Source: Perognathus longimembris pacificus
Lineage: Eukaryota; Chordata; Mammalia; Rodentia; Heteromyidae
Assembly: GCF_023159225.1 (NCBI RefSeq)
Contig: NC_063172.1
Location: 45,699,832 to 45,763,831, forward strand
Reading direction: 5' to 3'
Length of the DNA stretch: 64,000 nucleotides
Below are positions 35,400 through 46,530 of this stretch, piece by piece; position 1 is the stretch's first letter, and every line of letters begins with the position of its first letter. Under the pieces are notes generated by a model, which did not search any database, was not told the origin of the DNA, and saw only the letters and a list, made by a program, of their open reading frames with translations. A program made the translations under genes and the position numbers.

Positions 35400-36788
35400 G
35401 TCCTCAACCCCATGTCAATATTTGATCGGGCCTGTGCCAAGCACCTGTTAAAGGATCTTTCCACTCAACTTGGGCAAAAGCTCTTTGTTCTCTCTTTTCC
35501 CAGACCGCTGTGCTTCGGAAAGGCCATTACAGTCCAAATTTTAAAAATTTAGTATGAATAAAGCATGGGAAAGAATAATAACAGGAGAGAGGGGGTATAA
35601 TGCCCCCCCCTTTTAATTTAGAAATTTGATGTTTTAACAAAACGTTGGCCCGTTCAACAATTTCTTGACCTTGAAGATTAGAGGGAATTCCTGTAGAGTG
35701 AACAATTGGGTAAGATTTGCAAAAAGTTTGAAAAGCTCATCCAACATATCCTGGACCATTATCAGTTTTAATATGTTTAGGAAGTCCCATAGTAGCAAAG
35801 CAGCATAAGGCATGGGAGATACATTGTTTGCTAGCTTCCCCAATAAGAGGAATAGCCATAATAAAATTAGAGTAAGTGTCTATGGTAACATGGACATAGC
35901 GGAGCCGTCCAAAAGTGGGAATGTGGGTAACATCCATTTGCCAAACATGGTTGGCCACTAAGCCTCGAGGGTTAATGCCATTGGAGGGCACAGGTAGGAA
36001 GGTAGTACAGTTGGGACAAGTTTTTACAATTTGACAAGCCGCCTCATGAATGATATGAAAATGCTGACGTAAGGCACAACTGTTTTGATGGTGGGCAGCA
36101 TGTGATTGCTTTGCTAAGTCAATTTGAGTGAGAAAAATTCGAGTAGCCTCATCCGTAACAGCATTTCCCTCAATGTAAGAATAGGCAAAGTAAAGTAATT
36201 TGTTGGAGGGACAATGATGTGAAATTGTGCCCATAAAATTGTCCCAAGCAATGGCCCAGGAGTCACAATGAATATAAAGCCATTCTTGCTGTTGTAAAGT
36301 ATAGGGTACATAAATAACCTGTGGATCTCGTCCAAGATACAAGTTTCCACATGGCACATATGGACTAAGTTGGCCACCAATTTATAATAAGGAGTTAACA
36401 CTTTTGAGGGAGTAGCAGTCAAGGAAAGCCATAAAAGGGGTCCCTTCTGCCAGAGGACTGCTGTTGGAGAATGAGGTGTAGTTAAAATATATGCTTCCCA
36501 AGGGGCTGAGTAATCAATATAATTTACATGTTGGGAAGAAATGGCAGAATTTACTATGCTTAAGGCTTTAGCTGCTTCAGTTGTCATTTGTCTGGGAGAT
36601 GTAGGGTCAGGGTCCCCCTTTAATTGATAAAATAAGGGTTTTAATTCAGCTGTGGATAATTTAAGAGAAGGGTGAAGCCAATTAATATCTCCCAGAAATT
36701 TTTTGAAAATCATGAAAAGTATGCAAATGAGAAGTCTTAATCTGTAATTTCTGACTAGTAAAATAATAAGGACCTCAAATATGACCAA
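35330..36788 (-). pseudogene. endogenous retroviral pol: RT end, RNase H and integrase, broken
   Basis: Two overlapping open frames cover the RT thumb/connection (FLGDINWLHP near the start, frame 36788-36114), then RNase H and integrase (frame 36357-35737). The integrase zinc motif H-x3-H...C-x2-C is visible (HAAHH, CPNC). The first catalytic Asp is in MDVTH and the second in KTDNGP. A stop follows shortly after (near 35737), and the region with the catalytic Glu lies past that stop. A C-terminal integrase domain reaches about 35330. The RT palm with its catalytic Asp pair is not found upstream, so the 5' part of pol is deleted. Class II affinity. Confidence 0.85.
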
Positions 36789-39235
36789 GAGGGATTTTTA
36801 TTTTTCTCTATCTTGGCTGGCTTCGAACTGTAATCCAAGGAGTGTTAGCCATAAAAGCCCTTTTTGTTTCCAAATGAAGCAACAGGAGAACAAAAGGAGT
36901 AGAGTTTACCTGTAAGTTGTTAAGAATTGACCAAAAACTAGTTGCCAGAGTTTTGTTGTAACACTTAGAGAACAGCAGACTGAATGAGATCCATGTGCCA
37001 TTAAATCAAATCATATTATTTAACCTTACCTTACTGGCATGTGAAAGCAAAAACAAATGAATAACAATAAAAGTCTCAGCTTTAGTGGATCTGAAGTGCC
37101 TGTGTCTTCCATCCCAAATTAGCAGGCCAGCAGGAGAGATGGCTTGCATCTGGGTAAGGCTGTAGTAGCATCTCAGAGAGTCCTCTGGACAGGCTGTCAC
37201 ACTTCCTGCTGGTTGCCTGTAAATTTCTACACAGACTGGTTAAAGGCATTTTTAAACAGATTTTAGAAGGCTTGGGCCTTTAACCATCTTCCTAGTCACA
37301 AAATCCACACAGATTGAAGGCCAATCAAGTCTGCTCCCTGTAGCAGCCAGGACAGTTTCTGAGTCATGGAGGTAGAAGACACCAATGCTACCCCAATGCA
37401 ACCCTGTGGTCGCCAAACACAACTCTGATGCTTTTAACCTTGGAATAAGTCTCGGTTGCAACTCTGTCATGATAGGCCCAACTCTAATCTTGGGGCAGGC
37501 AGAGCCAGAGTAGTAGCCTTTGACAGCCTGGGCCTGTCAAAATTCTCACAGGACTCCTAGGTAGCCTGAGCAAACCAGGCAGTTTGGGAGCCGACTGTGG
37601 AGGCAGCTTCCTGTAGCCACACACTGCCAGGTCCACTCAGCTAGCACACATGTCAACCTGCATCCTATAAAGCAAAATGTTAATTTTGGGTCAGGAAAAT
37701 TTAGGTTAATAGTCACATTTGTGCAGTTGTTCCAAAATGACTCTGGACCCTTGATCTTAAAGAGTTTATGAGAGCATAAGGAAAAACAGAAAAAAAAATG
37801 GAGAAGCCAAATCTTAGTCTATATCAAAGAATTGTCAGGGTTAGATATACACTTGACTAGAACCTTTTGGAGTGTTTCTTAGACACATTTGCTTGCACCC
37901 AAACATGATCAGTTTGGGTTTAAAACCTGTTTTTTGTTTTGTTTTTAAGTTTTACCAACAGATAGACACAGACAGACAGACATACACATACAGACAGTGT
38001 GCACAAGCTTTGTTCTTTAATTGGCCATGTAAGTTTTCTGGACTTCCAGTGGCAAATGATATTATTTTGCCTATATTCTAGAACCACGTGGTTAAATAGT
38101 AAACAAAAAAACCCAAAACTTTTCCAGCAAACAAAAATTTTCACAGATTATCCAAGAAGCCACATTTTGAGAAACCATTTCAGCTCCCATGGGGAGCTTA
38201 AGAGAGAGGGGACATGAACAGAACACAGACAGCAAGCTCACAGCAGGACACCTTCATCTTCCAGCATTTGAATTGTAAGGCACCTTTGAAATGCAAGGCC
38301 ACGGTTACAGAGAGTTCAGAGTGGGGGCAGGGTTACCAGGAGCTGGAGACTCCAAGTCCCTGCCCAGCCTCCAGGAATTTGGCATGCCTATTACCTGGGG
38401 GATGGGCAGGCTTCCACTCCAACAATCCTATTGTTGACTATGTGCTCTATGGTAGAGAAAATTTAGGATTTAGCCAAACAAGCAAAATTTAACTGAGTCT
38501 CCAAACCTAACATCAATAAGAATAGAAAACCTTTCTTTGAGTCTTTCTAAGCAGATGTTAAACAAATATTGGTACCTTTGGAAGCTAGCACCAGCCCATC
38601 CTATGTTACAGGCAGGCAGGCCGAGTTTAGAGAGAGGCAGAAAAAGTGACAGAGAGAACTTCATCTGCCTGAGAACTCATAGAAGTTAGGTAAGTCCTGC
38701 AAAATATTCCAAATATCTAAGTTTGGGCTCAAGATTGAGCAGCTTTTCTGAAGTAATTTAGACTGTCTCCCACTTGATGAGTGACCAGCAGAGCTGAACT
38801 AGAGATCAGTTGACTCCAAACACCCACAATTGCTGTTCCCCTTGACCTAGTCCAGTGGCTTAATGTCGGCGGCCCGGTGGCCTTCCTTGGGAGTGGGGCT
38901 CGGAACTTGGAGCAGAGATTTGGAAATTCTGATCCAAGCCCCTGGTAATGGTCACTCACCCTGGTTGGGGTTTCAAATCTGTTGTTGTCGTGGTGGATGG
39001 AAGTAGAGCGCTTGGTCAGGAGAAATTACCTCGGTGGTGTTAGCATTTCCCTAGCCTCAGGTCCCTCCTCTCCGAGCAGCCTGCACCTAGGATAGCTGTA
39101 AGTCTTCCAGGACTGTCAGTGGTGGCTCACCAGTATCTACCTTTAAAGGAGTTTGTTGTTCTGGATGAAGCTGTGACAATAGGGCTATAACTGATTTAAA
39201 CATATTCTCAACATGGGTCAATCTATCTTTAGGCT
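36789..39235 (-). other. uncharacterised interior of the provirus
   Basis: This stretch lies between the pol remnant and the gag matrix region. I could not recognise capsid, nucleocapsid, protease or the RT palm here. The open frames on both strands are short (under 100 codons). An ACAGACAG-type simple run lies at 37965-38000. It is either heavily decayed gag-pro-pol, non-coding viral sequence or material acquired before insertion. Confidence 0.5.
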
Positions 39236-39760
39236 CATTGCATAATTTTTCCTCAGCATCTGAGCCGAGTCCTCCTTAATATCTAGCCCAGTGGGTTCAG
39301 ATCTTATTAATTTTCTCTTCTCTTCCCAGACAGCTGTATATGCTCCCGTGGCTGGGCAACATTCATCAGGTCCCTGTTCAGTTTCTCTGATCGACTGATT
39401 GAATCTAATCCATTCATGTCTAGGATCTAAACAATCTCAGACTAGATACCAAAGAATAATAGCATCCACTGGGGTTTTCTAAGGGCCATTTGCGTCATAA
39501 TGTTCCTGAATCTTTTTTCCAATTTTCTGCCAGGTGTCTAAGTTATTGGTTCCTTCCTCCAGGAACTGAGAGCATGCTTCCTCAATAAAGTGAAAGAAAC
39601 GTTCTAAGTGACTTTGGCCTACTTTCACTGCCCAAGGCATGAAGCATGCCTTTGGAGGCCTGCACATATAGCATGCAGCCTTTATTTAGTCCCATAATTT
39701 CTTACTCCCGACTATCTCTCTCTCTCTCCTGCTCTCCTTCCCAAGTGATCAGAAGTCCTT
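39236..39760 (-). pseudogene. endogenous retroviral gag, matrix region, broken
   Basis: The open frame 39667-39479 matches the matrix region of betaretroviral Gag: a helical segment with FFHFIEEACSQF and NLDTWQKIGKKI. After a frame break, sequence continuing the matrix and following region (RLTHVENMFKSVIA, about 39240-39180) can be read in other frames. It lies 120-150 bp downstream of the primer site, where gag should begin. No start-to-end gag frame remains. Confidence 0.75.
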
Positions 39761-39799
39761 ACCTGAGCGGGGTCCTCTGCCCTTGTTCCAAGTGTACAG

Positions 39800-39817
39800 G
39801 TCCCTGTTCAGGCGCCA
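39800..39817 (-). promoter_or_regulatory. primer-binding site, lysine-tRNA type
   Basis: The minus strand reads TGGCGCCTGAACAGGGAC three bases after the 5' LTR. It matches the tRNA-Lys3 primer site except for one C-to-T change (in a CpG). Confidence 0.92.
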
Positions 39818-39820
39818 CTC

Positions 39821-40258
39821 TGCCGGAGCCAACTGACAGTGAAAAGGGAATCCTGAATGAGGGGGGTGAGGATTAGAGAAAAGAAAAAATACAAGACAAG
39901 AGAAAAAAGACAAGAGGCAAAGATGGGGTCGGGAGGTCTGCAACTTAAGATTGTGACTCAAGACTGCAGCCAGGTTTATTCTTAACTTCCAGCTTATATG
40001 CAGTTTTGGAAGCAGGGAATAGCACAGGGTTGCTAAAATTCAAGAACACAAAGAGGCATTGAAGTTCACAACATTTGATGGCAGCAAACACAGGATGAGA
40101 TTCATTAACATAGGAATGTACTCCAGCAGACATATTAAAGCAATTCCAGGTAGGGGCAGAGATACTAGTAAACAAATGTCCTTGCACTTAGCATATCCTT
40201 GTGATAGCAACACAGCCAGAGATCAAAGTGAGAATAACTGCTGGCTCCACTCCCGACA
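39821..40258 (-). mobile_element. 5' LTR of class II provirus
   Basis: A 438-bp LTR read on the minus strand from TGTCGGGAGTGG (40258) to CTCCGGCA (39821), with TG...CA ends. A TATAAG (39998-39993) and AATAAA (39980-39975) mark the promoter and polyadenylation signal, so the R region must be short. The provirus is flanked by the 6-bp duplication gaaaag (25693-25698 and 40259-40264), typical of class II elements. Confidence 0.95.
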
Positions 40259-40390
40259 GAAAAGGCCAGAAGTTGCCCTGTGGCTCAAGTGGCAGAGTGC
40301 TAGCCTTGAGCAAAAAGAAGCCAGGGACAGTGCTCAGGCCTTGAGTCCAAGCCCCAAGACTGGCAAAAACAACAACAACAACAACAAAAC
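40259..40390 (+). repeat. right part of the SINE split by the provirus
   Basis: It continues the SINE begun at 25607 (gaaaaggccagaagttgccc to an AAC-rich tail). It is followed by aacatcagttgt (40391-40402), which matches aatgtcagttgt before 25607: the SINE's own target duplication. Confidence 0.93.
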
Positions 40391-40402
40391 AACATCAGTT
40401 GT

Positions 40403-40870
40403 ATAGATTTGGCTTAGAGGAATACTTTTCATTTTATTGTTGTTATAAACTAATTTAAACATTGAGTAAATAATTGACAAGTATTCCCTGTATTTACTAT
40501 AATTATCAGTGGAGTTCCACTGACTGGACAAAATGAGAAATCAAGGTGGGAACTTACATAAGTTCTGAATTGTGGTGGTTGTAGGTAATGGTAGGTGTTA
40601 TCTATCATCTACAACTGCTATACTTGATGAGTGCCTCAGTGAAAATTTGTAATAATAGAGGTGAAGATTTCTCTTCCTACCCTTGTAACTTAAAGATTTG
40701 CTCTCTCCCACTTTGCCTTATACCTCAGTTCTTCTCTGCGTAAGGATTATTGCCATACTTTAACAAACTTAAATTTGAGTTGTTTTTCTAACCCTTATGA
40801 ATATAACTCCTTTCCCTTTTCTTTCTCATAGATAATTTTAAGTATTAGTTAAGAATAAAAATAATGTACT
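40403..40870. other. intergenic sequence
   Basis: AT-rich DNA without a recognised gene or repeat. Confidence 0.5.
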
Positions 40871-41100
40871 AGGGGGCTGGGGATATGGCCTAGTGACAAG
40901 AGTGCCTGCCTCATATACATGAGGCCCTGGGTTCGATTCCCCAGCACCACATATACAGAAAATGGCCAGAAGTGGCGCTGTGGCTCAAGTGGCAGAGTGC
41001 TAGCCTTGAGCAAAAAGAAGCCAGGGACAGTGCTCAGGCCCTGAGTCCAAGCCCCAGGACTGTCCAAAAACAAAACAAAACAAAAAAACAAAAAAATAAA
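40871..41100 (+). repeat. young ID-like compound SINE with TSD
   Basis: Complete copy with a CAAAA-rich tail. aaaataatgtact occurs on both sides (ending 40870 and 41113). Confidence 0.95.
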
Positions 41101-41642
41101 AAAATAATGTACTGAGTGTGCAGAAAGTGCAAAGCAGAAAGATTGAGGAAGGAAGCTGAAATTGGGAAGAAGAAGGCAAGTAACAAAGTATTCTTGAGGA
41201 CTGTAAGAGTGGTGAAGAAGAGATCAAATAAGGAGAAATAATGATGCATGAATAGGAGAAGAATACAGAGACATATTGAAAGCAACTGTGCTCAAGTGAG
41301 AAACTGAGAGAACAGGCAAGTGGGCTGGGTGGAGGAAGACAAATCAAGGAGAGAAAGCTGCATTAGGATGTTGTCAGATGGAACCATGAATGGAGGAACA
41401 GATGGCTTTGTTTTCTTTTCTCAATTGTAAGTATTTTCTTTGCAAAGTCAGATTCACTAAAAATATTCTTGTATGGTCTGGATATACAAGGCACTGTTCT
41501 CAGAGCAAAGAATTAAAACAGTGATGTAAAGCAATTTTACTTGTAGCAAATGGCAGGCCAAACTTTGCTGAGTATATAATACATTTAGATTATTTTTAGT
41601 CGAGATAGATTATATCCGAAGACTTGGTAATTCAGTCGTTTT

Positions 41643-41770
41643 TTTTCTTCTTTATTGTCAAAGTGAAGTACCGAGGGCTTATCCAGTTTCATATTTAAGG
41701 TAAGTGCATTTCTTATCCAACTTGTTACCTTCTCCCTCATTTTTCCCCTGTCTCAATCTTATTTTTTCAA
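41643..41770 (-). mobile_element. L1 3'UTR fragment
   Basis: Minus-oriented L1 3' end (tctttattgtcaaagtgaag, tgcatttcttatccaacttg), severely truncated. Confidence 0.7.
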
Positions 41771-42131
41771 GTCAAGTGAAATTTAGATATGTTTTAATTA
41801 ATTTCTACTTTTTAATTATGTCCACACAATCAATATTAACAACATTAAATTTGAATTTACTTGATAAATGCATTTTAATGCACAAAAATGTAAGAAAGAT
41901 GTCAGCCATGGATACATAATAGGGATAAATGAATAATATCACAACTACTTTGCCAGAGAGACTCTTCTGAATCTCATTTTTCTTCTGACAGCTCTTTGGC
42001 TTGATTAGCTCTTGAATTCTTTTTTTTTTTTTTTTTAATTCCCAGCCCTTGAATTCTTAATACTGAGAAAAAAGTCATCACCTACTTTCATCTGTTGCCT
42101 TTAGCATATTGTCAAACACTTACCACTCAGT

Positions 42132-42332
42132 TTCAGGCTGGGAATATGACCTAGTGATAGAGTGCTTGCCTCATATGAATGAAGCCCTGGGTTCAATCCC
42201 TTAGCACAACATATATAGAAAAAGCCAGAAGTGGCATTGTGGCTCAAGAGGTAGTGTGCTAACCTTGAGCAAAAAGAAACCAGGAACAGCACTCAGGATC
42301 TGAGTTCAAGCCCCAGGACTGGACAAACAAAA
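42132..42332 (+). repeat. diverged ID-like compound SINE
   Basis: Same structure as the younger copies but with many substitutions (ctgggaatatgacctagtga, attgtggctcaagaggtagt). Confidence 0.85.
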
Positions 42333-42334
42333 AC

Positions 42335-43105
42335 AAAATTCTTTCATTCACTATGTTAGGCTTCCTAATATGGACTATAGCTCTGTGCTGTGTAGGATAA
42401 TCACTTATTGTATATATATTTATATATTTTGTGATCATTTCTATTAAATGAGTATATTTTAATTTAATATATTTTTATAAAACTTTGGTTCTCATGTGGC
42501 ATTGCTTTGGTATGCAGAATAATAAAAGAATCTCATCTAAAATACAGAAAAAATTAAAAGAACTCCTTATATTTATACCTCTTCATGACTAATATAATTT
42601 TGGTTTAGAGCCTTATGAAATTTTCCTTTCTCTATTTTACCAGTTTTATGTATTCTTATTCTTTATTAAATCCTCTTGTCCCCAGATTTTTTAGAAACCA
42701 GTTTCATTTATTTTGAAATCCTTCCTCTAATTCTTAGCTCTCAATTAGGTATGGAAACTTAAATAACTTAAGACTCTGCATTGATTATCTATCTATCATC
42801 TTCATTTTCCTATCATTCTATCTTGAGTATTTATTCTCTTGTTTCTGTGCTTCTGTGCGTCAGAGGCCTAAGCATCAGCTGAGCAAAAAACAAATTCCAA
42901 AGAGAATGGAATTAGAAGAAAAGTCACTACATGGAGCAGTGATGAGTCTTTATGGTTACTTCCTAACTTTATTTGTTACTTCATTTACAACTGAGTAAAT
43001 CCTCAATTATTTTTTCCCTTGCTTGCTTGATTATTATTACTGGAATTTTCTTAGGAACATTTGAGAATGCAGGTTGTATTTAATTTCTAACTCCTTATTG
43101 GTAGC
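42335..43105. other. intergenic AT-rich sequence
   Basis: No recognised gene or repeat. Confidence 0.5.
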
Positions 43106-43111
43106 TATTTT

Positions 43112-43315
43112 TAAAAAATTTATTGTAAAGGTTATGTACAGAGGGCTTACATTTACATAAGTCAGATAATGAGTACATTTCTTTTTGAAGAGTGTCACCC
43201 CTCCCTCATTTTCTCCCAGTTTTTCCCATCCCAACCTCCTTTCCCCATAGTTCATTTCTACCATAGTGCCTAGTGAATGTCACTGTTAATTGATTGACCC
43301 TTTGTCCCACATGGT
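43112..43315 (-). mobile_element. L1 3'UTR fragment
   Basis: Minus-oriented L1 3' end (tttattgtaaaggttatgta, then a C-rich stretch). A 5'-truncated insertion. Confidence 0.75.
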
Positions 43316-44785
43316 AGCTATTTTTGCATAATATTAATTCTTAAAACATAATTTTGTATGGTCTTGGGAATTACAAAATGAATGTGTGAAAAGAGGAAAT
43401 TGAGAAATTCAGTAGGATAGTCATAATACATTCAGCATCCTACTCATGTCAATCAAGATGTGGAATTATGTTCTGTTAGAAGTTGTCTACATCATTATGA
43501 GGTCTATCCTTATTTCAGCATCAGAAAGGTATACATTAATTCTTCGGCTGTGTTAGATTTTCAACGGTAATTCAATTTTCAGTATTTTCCAATAGATTAC
43601 AATATTTAGGAAAAAAGACTTTCAATTTCTATGTATGTATTTATTTATTGTCAACATACCATCTATTTTCTATCTCTGTCTTGTCTATCTTTATTTTGGA
43701 GCATATGTGCTTATTAGTCGTTTTCTATTTATTTTTAAATTTTCTATTCCTCATATTTTTTTTTTTAATCAAAGTTACTCATTTCTTTAGGCTACTAGAG
43801 AGCATTTTAGTACAGCATATTCTGAGAAACTAAAACTGTTTGCTTAGCCAAGGTTTGCAAAACATTTCTTGGACCTCTCTGATAGATTTTTCTTTCTAGG
43901 CCAAGGGAGTATGACACAGTCTCTTTGTTTTGGCCTATCTTATGACCAACAAACTTGAATTCCAAGAACTGTCATTACCAGGATTATTAGTTAGCTGATG
44001 ACTTCCTTGAATTAGATAATTTTATTTGCTTTCACCATCATCTTTGTATGTCATATTAAATCTGTGAATATATGTGCAACACAAAATTAGAGGTGCAAAT
44101 TTAAAAATAGCTAACTTATTGCACACTATAAAAAGATGATAGGAATCAAGTGTTAGTGTTCTGCAAAAGGAACCTTTTATAGTCCTCACTATTTTTGCCT
44201 ATCAACTTTGTTTCTGAATTGCACCTCCTACTAGTTTATCTATATATAAATTCTGTAAGCTTCAGGAAGGCAGACATTATTCATTTACCAACATATATTG
44301 GGTTTCTAATACGTAATGAGGACAGAAAGATAAATAAAGAGGGCTGCTGTATTCAATGACCTCAAAAGTTGTAGGAACACGTGTAAAAATATTTATGATC
44401 TACGAAGATCCATATGTAGATAAAATGTTGGAAACATGGAGTAAGGAACACTAATTTCTGAGCAGGTATTAGGAATGGAAGATTTTTTTACGAGTAAGAG
44501 TAAAGTTAATAGACTAATATATTGTGTAAAAATAAAATATGGTTCTTCTACCAAGAAGTTTCACAGGCTAACCTAAAGAACATTTTAAATTAGGAGAATG
44601 AAATTATCACTTACATATTAGAAACATATGCCTTTTAAAAGATGAATGGAGAGAATTCTGGATGACACTGGTCCTAATGAGCTAGCCATTTTGTGTTCCA
44701 TAAGGGATTATTTAAAAGATTGAAGTGTAGACAGAAGAAGAAGGTATTTTTAAAAAGTAGGAAGTAATTAGATTTGATGAACTGA
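43316..44785. other. intergenic sequence
   Basis: AT-rich DNA. I see no gene or clear repeat; the small open frames are not recognisable proteins. Confidence 0.5.
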
Positions 44786-44787
44786 AA

Positions 44788-45178
44788 CACAATCTTGGTA
44801 TGGTAAACAACACTGCAATGAACATGGTTGTGCTGGTAGTGTTACTGTGGCCTTGTTTGTGTTCTATTAGATAAATGCCCAGGAATGGAATTGCTGAGTC
44901 ATAAGGAAGCTCTCTGTATTTTTTTTTTTTTTTTGAGGAAACTCCATTCTGTTTTCTAGAGGTCTCTAGGCATTTATTCACAATGAGACCACAGGAGCAC
45001 ATTCTTATGAGAGGAGCACAAAAGTATAATACCTATGTGCATATGATAATATAAAAGGGAGAGGGGAAGGGGGGAATGAGGAATGAGGTAACAAACAGTT
45101 CAAGAAATGTATCCAATGTCTAATGTATGAAACTGTAACCTCTCTGTAATTCAGTTTGATAATAAAAAATATATATTA
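44788..45178 (+). mobile_element. L1 with inverted 5' part (twin-priming type)
   Basis: ORF2 C-terminal sequence lies on the minus strand (about 44788-45000). It is directly followed by a plus-oriented L1 3'UTR (45055-45170, gaaactgtaacctctctgta) and an A-rich tail. An inverted 5' part before a 3' end in the normal orientation is the usual twin-priming product. Confidence 0.65.
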
Positions 45179-45359
45179 AATAGAAATAATAAGACTTATT
45201 GAAATATATCAAGGAAATGGAAGCAAACATTTTTTCTTTGTTGCTGTTTTTGTTTTCTTTGTTCATTCATTTATCTGTCTTTAGGTGAATAAGGAGGAGT
45301 GAACAAATGGAGGGACAAAGAGTGAAAAAATTGCATCAGTGTTTACTCACTAGACACTA

Positions 45360-45525
45360 TATTGAAAATGAATTAGACAACTTGTGCTGGGGACAGGGGG
45401 AAAAGCTAGGAGAGCATGAAAGAAGGGGTGACATTGTTCAGGGAAGTGTATTCTTTATCTGACTTATGTAACTCTAACCCCTTTGTACATCACCTTTACA
45501 GTAACAAGAGAAATGCAGAAGAAGA
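45360..45525 (+). mobile_element. old L1 3'UTR fragment
   Basis: A weak match to the L1 3' end (gacttatgtaactctaaccc, ctttgtacatcacctttaca). Confidence 0.45.
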
Positions 45526-45889
45526 AAAATTTCTTAGAATATCAGATTAAGTAATAAATCTTAGTCAGAATGTTTCATTTGACTTTTCAATCAAAAACAG
45601 TCAAGACCTTAAATACTCACATGCTAAGCAAAACAAGTGCAAGATATACAGACATCAGAGACACCAGAGAATCAATAGTTCATTTCATTGGCTTGCATTT
45701 TAACTGTTCCAAGTTTCCAAGTAGTGAATTATCCTTGTGAACTGCGTAGAATGAGTTTAAATATGCACATCATTTTTTCCTCTGGTTTAAAACCCTTGCC
45801 AGGACTCAGGCTGAATGTTGTTTAATACCTACTTTCTTCCATGTTTCCTGTTAAGTCTTTGCTATTTATTGTAAGTAAATGATAAAGAT

Positions 45890-46530
45890 AAAATGATGAT
45901 ATCACCCTCCACCAGAATCAATTCCAAATGGGTCCAAGACCTTGAGGTAAAAGCAGATACCCTGAAAACATTACAGGAAGGAATAGGAGAAACACTTGGG
46001 TTCATTGGCACAGGTAGAAACTTTCTTAATAAAGATCCAGAAACACAACAAATCAAAGAAAGGTTGCATCAGTTAATGAATGGATCAAGAAAATTTGATA
46101 CATGTACACAATGGAATTGTATGTTTCTATCAGAAAGAATGGCATTGCCCCATTCATAATGAAATGGAGATACTTGGAAAAAAACCATACTAACTGAAGT
46201 GAGCCAGACCCAAAGAAACACAGACTCTATGGTTTCCCTCATTGGTAACAATTAGTATATGTCTAGGATAGTCCTAGCAGGAGATCACAATAGCTCAATA
46301 GCTATGTACATATGAACACATAAGATAATGCTAAGCTAAATGAACTCCAAGTTACTGAAATAACTGTACAACTCAGGGGAGTGGGGGAGAGAGATGGGGA
46401 GAAGGGAAGGTGGGAGAAAAATGAAGGAGGAGGTAACAAGTTTGATTAGAAATGTTCTCACTGCCTTACATATGAAACTGTAACACACATTAACAATAAA
46501 ATTTTAAAATAATCAAAAAATAAAAATAAA
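45890..46530 (+). mobile_element. L1 3' part with internal deletion
   Basis: ORF2 sequence matching about 33220-33380 of the full-length L1 is joined near 46065 to sequence matching about 34020 onward, through the 3'UTR to an A-rich tail. The middle, including the C-terminal cysteine domain, is missing. Confidence 0.85.

Noticed and set aside
37872..38492. Several 70-90 codon frames in the provirus interior, both strands
   Set aside because: No motif or family resemblance and mutually overlapping, so chance frames.
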